Positions 59,714 to 64,000 of a stretch of DNA of 64,000 nucleotides are shown here, piece after piece. A program made the position numbers and the translations under genes. The notes under the pieces are model-generated. The model saw only the letters and a program-made list of their open reading frames with translations. It searched no databases and was not told the DNA's origin. The stretch spans positions 21,216,501-21,280,500 of the forward strand of contig CM060197.1 of assembly GCA_030549335.1 (NCBI GenBank). Direction: 5' to 3'. Position 1 is the first letter of the stretch; each line of letters starts with the position of its first letter. The stretch comes from Pontederia crassipes (taxonomy: Eukaryota > Streptophyta > Magnoliopsida > Commelinales > Pontederiaceae).

Positions 59714-59969
59714 GCAAAACGCAGTTAAATCACCTAAAATAAGTCGCTCGCGTGGAGGAGATAAAAGGCTGACTTGCCACATTGGACGATTGCTTGCGTG
59801 GAGGAGAGAGAAAATCGTCGACTAGTCAATCGAGAATGGTCGATCATACGTGAAAAGGGCATCTAGTGAAACAAGTTAATAGACGCAGAGTAGTCTTGTT
59901 ACAAAGTGAAGTTAGAGGATAGCGCTGGGAAAATAGGCAAAGTTGGAGGGTATTTCATATAATTTACTC

Positions 59970-59979
59970 TATGAATCTT
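59970..59979 (+). repeat. 10-bp target-site duplication tatgaatctt (right)
   Basis: Matches 39755-39764 and directly follows the right arm of the Mutator-like element. Confidence 0.8.
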
Positions 59980-62218
59980 ATAATGACTCGTATAAATGTA
60001 TCTTTCTTGTGTTGGATGAATGCATGTAGTAGAGTTGATTTTTGTATGGATGTAAATGGGGGAAAAGTGGGATAAAAAAATAGGGAAAACTTAATTGTTT
60101 TCCTAGGCACGACCATGACACTTCGGGTGAGCACGCCTGTATACCTAGGTGTGAACTATCAATAGGTGGGGAACTCCTTAGCATGTCTGTGACTAAGTAT
60201 GGCATGGCATGACTAAGTATGACACGACCATGCCCTCATAGCATACTTTGAAATATTCTTAAGCACCACGAGCATAGGCTCTTGCACACGATCGTGACCA
60301 CATGGTCACACGATTGTGCCGTAGAGCCGAAGTGCGAGAGAAAATGGTCTCTCGACATGGCCATGAAATGGAGTGAAGTGTATGACAAAAACCAACTCGC
60401 CCACACAAGCGTGAAGGGGAACGTACATAGGCGTGTAAGTTTTGGAACGACCATGACATTTCCAAGCACGGACGTGACCACTATGCCTTGGAGTAATTTC
60501 TAAGGCCTAGAAAAAATGTCTCGCACACGACCTTGAAGGGGTGCCTCCACAGGCGTGCCCAAGTGATTTCATGGTCGTGACTCAAAGTGGCTAGCCGTGA
60601 CCAATGTAAAGTGCCATGCTTTGTTGACTGCTCACACTGGGATGATTTTGAAGTCTGAATGACTTTAAATAGGGCTAAAACATGCCACATTGAATAATTG
60701 TATGTATTGATGAATGTAATTAAAAGACAAATTGATGAAGGTGTCTTGTTGTTGTCGTCATATGAGGGGAACCAAGGGCAGACATTAGCTAGCATGCACA
60801 TCATGTTCCTCGACAGACAAAGAGGGTGAGGGGTTCAAGTTCCAACGAAAGACGACCTCACGAAGGGATGAGGGTAGCTAGTCTCCATTGGGATAAAGGG
60901 ATCCCATCCTATCGAACCAATAATGACGATGATATAAACGTCTAAAGTGATGCTAATGAATGTTCCATTGTCATATGATGTTATGAATGAAGATGATAAA
61001 TGCAAATCAAGATAAATGAACAATATGACTTGGCATATTGTTTGATGATGATAGTGCAAGCACCTAAAGGGAAGCTAAAGTATGTTCTCTTGGCTTCTCA
61101 TGTTATGATGAGCAAGGTAAGTTCATGATATGCCTTAGCATAATACTTATGATGTTATATACTTATCTTATCTTGTCATGATGATTGTTCACATTTCATA
61201 TAGTGTTGATATGTAGCTCATAGTATGCATGTGTTCTATCTTCCTATCATGATGTAATGCATATGCCACTGCATGTAGAAATCATGTTATAGGATCATAG
61301 CATGCATGTGCCTCAACATATTCTAAGGAAGAAATCCCCTGCACCATCTGTGTAGGTATGGACGAGGCATAAGCTCGGGATGAGGGCCTCATGACGACGA
61401 GATTGCTCATTAGTTGGTCGGGCCATGACCCAATATCCATTGTATTATATTTTCGTTGTGATATTATATGTAATTAGGTAAAGAATAATGAAAAAAACAT
61501 AGCGTCGCCTAAGGTTCAGTTTCTAAATTGGGGCTGAATTTTGGAGGCGTTACACTCTCAATGGTTTGCATGTAATGGATTGAGAGTTCGAGAAACCCTA
61601 TCTTCATATTGAATTGTGATTGAGAGTTGCATGAATTCATTAGTTAGATCCATAATTTGAATAGATGATCTATTGTTTAATTATGTTTTATGATCTAGAT
61701 ATAAGATTGTATGATTTTAGGGAAAACCCTAAAAGATGTATCTCATATGTTGTTAGCATATTTTTATGTCTATGATTTATGCCCTAGTTCTAGACGATCT
61801 ATATGTTTTTCCCCCAATTTCACCTAAAAAATTAGTATTTTTTGAGTTAGAAATCGAGACTTCAGGATGTCGACACAGTCGTGCCAACCCCAGAAACGAT
61901 CGTGATCGAGTGCACGAGATTAGGCCGATGAAAAGGCTCTCTGTAATGCCTGAGACAACATTGTCACAACCGTGATAGGGTCATGCACGGTTGTGATTAA
62001 TTTGGTCACAATCGTGAGCGAGAGGACGATGAAAAGCCAATTTTTCATTTATAATGATCGTGACAAGGCTGGGAACGACCATGACAATATTGGGCACCAC
62101 CATGACAATACTGCATGGACATGACAAATGGGCATGACCGTGACAAAGTTGAACATGGTCACAACAATTCTAGATATTGCCACTAATGTCGAGCCAAATA
62201 TTGAAGCATAAAAATTTT

Positions 62219-64000
62219 ATAGTCTTCTAAGAGATTTCGAAGAACCATTATATAAGTGCTCAAAATTTTCTACTCTGGTTAAATAACTTCACATTAAAAG
62301 TCTAGGTTGTTGGAGTAATGAGTCATTTACAATGCTATTAAATTTTTTTAAGGAAGAGGAGCTGCCTAATGAATCCAACTTGCCAGAATCGTATTATGAA
62401 GCAAAAAAGATAATTCAAGACCTCGGACTTTCCTATAATAAAATTGATGCATGTACAAATGATTGCATGTTATATTGGAAAGATGATGCCTCTCTTGACT
62501 TTTGCAAACTTTGTAGTGAATCTAGCTGGAGGAAAGATAAAAATAGTGGAGAAACAAAGTGTCAAAATGGTAACAACCTATCAGCAAAGACTTTACGTTA
62601 TTTCCCACTAAAGCCAAGGCTTCAAAGATTGTTTATGTACACTAAAACTTCTTTCCTAATGACATGGAATCATGACAACAAAATTGATGATGGCACAATG
62701 AGACATCCTTCTCATTCATTTGCATGGAAGTCCTTTAATGAAATTCATCAATCATTTGCCGCCGATCCTCACAATGTTCGTCTTGGACTTGCTACTGATG
62801 GCTTTCAACCATTTAATAATTCAAAAACTCCTTATAGCATTTGACCTGTAATAGTTATACCTTATAAATTACCACCATGGATATGTATGAAACAAGAGAA
62901 CTTCATTATGTCTAGGCTTATTCCAAGTCCACATAGTCCTGGAGATGCCATTGACATTTATCTCCAACCATTAATCGAAGAATTAAATGAGTTATGGGAA
63001 TTTGGTGTTAAGACCTTTGATGCATCAATAAGAAAAAAATTTATGCTACGTGCAGTTTTAATGTGGACTATTAATAACTTTCCGACATATGGAAATTTGT
63101 CCGGATGGAGTACTAAAGGAAAGTTAGCATGCCCTTGTTGCAACAAAGATACTTCTTCTATGAGATTAGCCAATGGAAAGAAGTATTGTTACATGGGTCA
63201 CCGACAATTCCTTCCTCTTAATCATAGATGGAGAAATGACAAGGAGTCATTTGATGGAACTATAGAACAAAGGTTGCCATCGAAATTTCTTTTTGGTATG
63301 CTAAATCAAATGCAAGATCTTTGTGAATTAAAATTAACAAAGGATAAGAATAAAAAGATTAAGATATCACATGATGATAGAAAAGATAATTGGAACAAAA
63401 GAAGTATTTTTTTACCTTCCATATTGGAAAACTCTCTTATTGCATCATTAATTTAGATGTAATGCATATTGAGAAAAGTGTTTGTGACAATATCTTTGGG
63501 ACAATCATGAATATAAAAGGAAAGATGAAGGATAATATCAATAGTCTTTTAGATTTACAGGTAATGAACATAAGAACAGAACTACACCCAATAAAAATTG
63601 GAGAAACATATGAGATATCTCATGCATGTTACACCTTGTCACTTCAAGAGAAACATAAGTTATGCTCCTTTCTAAAAGAAATAAAGCTCCAAGATGGATT
63701 TTCGTCTAATATTTCTCAATGTGTCAACATTAAAGATTGTCGGAAGACTTAAAAAGTCATGATTGTCATGTTCTTTTGCAACATTTACTCCCTCTTGCAA
63801 TACGAGGCATGTTATGCAAATATGTGTGCGAACCACTTATTGAGATATCTTTGTTTTTTAAAACTCTTGGGTCAATGGTTTTGATGGTGGATGAGTTGAA
63901 GATTTTGGAATCTCAAATTCCTATAATATTATGCAAACTAGAAAAGATTTTTCCTCCATTTTTTATGTTATGGTGCATTTTCCAATTCATTTAGCTAGTG
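62219..64000 (+). pseudogene. CACTA TNP2-type transposase (Transposase_21), decayed, runs off the window
   Basis: The catalytic transposase of a CACTA element. Blocks in family order: LHIKSLGCWSNESFTMLLNF, LPESYYEAKKIIQDLGLSYN, KIDACTNDCMLYWKDD...CKLC, LRYFPLKPRLQRLFMYTKT, LATDGFQPFNN, LPPWICMKQENFIMSRLIPS, CPCCNKDT, LDVMHIEKSVCDNIFGTIMN and LKSHDCHVLLQHLLPLAIRG. The N-terminal transposase-associated domain is absent; the left edge abuts LTR Y near 62215 with no terminal repeat. Lesions: TAA at 62284-62286, TGA at 62842-62844 in place of the expected Trp, and frameshifts near 63400, 63735 and 63965. It covers TNP2 parts different from those at 5812-6964, so common origin cannot be tested. Confidence 0.9.

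Larger units (their letters stand above)
39765..59969. mobile_element. Mutator-like element (MULE), interrupted by an Athila-like retrotransposon
   Basis: The left end is ggcaaaattacaccaaatac followed by cttccaactttg. The right end in reverse complement is gagtaaattatatgaaatac followed by cctccaactttg. The arms share cccagcgcta and continue with matching patches for over 100 bp. A perfect 10-bp duplication flanks it, in the 8-11 bp range of MULEs. Without the Athila insertion it is about 4.4 kb. No MURA-type transposase is visible. It contains a GRF zinc-finger gene fragment (41777-42098), so it is a Pack-MULE candidate. An additional inverted arm-like segment at 41300-41490 could mark a second, nested member of the family. 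Confidence 0.72.
38816..61554 (+). mobile_element. LTR 'X' nested in Y, split by a Mutator-like element
   Basis: Left part 38816-39764 and right part 59980-61554, about 2.5 kb together. The right end is ttttggaggcgttaca. It contains a CT-rich leader (39061-39200), 'aggggatctaaaac' (about 39461), a cacgaccatgac word array (60100-60620) and the 'aaatcccctgcacc' block (about 61330). The flanks ctctt and ctctc give a 5-bp duplication with one change. The start tgaaatattc does not resemble the TGTAAC of its relatives, so the left edge is uncertain. Confidence 0.5.
38513..62215 (+). mobile_element. LTR 'Y', outermost layer of the nested stack, 3' end lost
   Basis: Starts tgtaacaagcccacc at 38513, with cctatataaggt (about 38580) and a CT-rich leader running to about 38815. 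The sequence resumes at 61555 with 'ctctcaatgg...gattgagagttgcatgaatt', then a gaccgtgac word array (61860-62170). This is the order seen in the LTR at 20400-22026 (reversed). The piece between is later insertions. The right end is replaced by the CACTA fragment near 62215. Joining the two halves is inference from family order. Confidence 0.55.

Noticed and set aside
60236..60804. Overlapping ORFs in the gaccgtgac word array
   Set aside because: Open only because of the repeated words; part of an LTR.
1..64000. tRNA, rRNA and other structured RNA genes
   Set aside because: No cloverleaf-like arms, A/B boxes in register or rRNA words were seen; the only tRNA-related match is the retrotransposon primer-binding site.

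Overview
The window is plant nuclear DNA, almost entirely transposable elements, with one clearly intact host gene. The evidence is intron-bearing CACTA transposase genes, an Athila-type Gypsy element primed by tRNA-Asp, a plant L1-type LINE, many solo LTRs, and a group S1 bZIP gene with the plant sucrose-control leader peptide. The GC-rich bZIP coding sequence in an AT-rich, LTR-dominated background suggests a monocot. That is inference and I cannot name the species. All coordinates come from reading the sequence; no alignments or searches were run.

Layout. 1-9192: 3' part of a degenerate Athila-related LTR retrotransposon (a broken coiled-coil ORF, 3' non-coding region, LTR at 7774-9192). 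It is split by a truncated minus-strand CACTA element (1764-6964), which itself carries a non-autonomous hAT-like element (1874-2518) with a perfect 8-bp target duplication. 9233-11512: an LTR-like unit and the end of a second CACTA element. 11513-15170: no gene seen. 15176-18470: solo LTR with a perfect 5-bp duplication and a very recent 646-bp tandem duplication. 20400-22026 and 24193-26479: minus-strand LTRs, the first holding an inverted-repeat MITE. 27034-35203: solo LTR split by a LINE (28189-34119) with a 15-bp target duplication.

35204-38512 is the host-gene island. The bZIP CDS (37356-37835) has a long leader with several uORFs, one of which (37093-37218) is the conserved sucrose-control peptide of bZIP11-type genes. 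High sucrose is expected to stall ribosomes on this peptide and lower bZIP translation. A possible small secreted-peptide ORF (35227-35427, minus) lies next to the LINE/LTR insertion.

38513-62215 is a nested stack: LTR Y contains LTR X, which contains a Mutator-like element (39765-59969, 10-bp duplication) carrying a broken GRF-type zinc-finger gene fragment. That element contains a full-length Athila-like element (43908-59708, TSD ggaag), whose reverse transcriptase is interrupted by an antisense solo LTR of its own family (50058-52864). 62219-64000 is a decayed CACTA TNP2 transposase running off the window.

I found no new enzymatic system. The observations most worth following are the sucrose-control leader, the five-level nest, position-conserved short-word arrays in the LTR families, and the many AAGTTATCA words in the Athila-like LTR.
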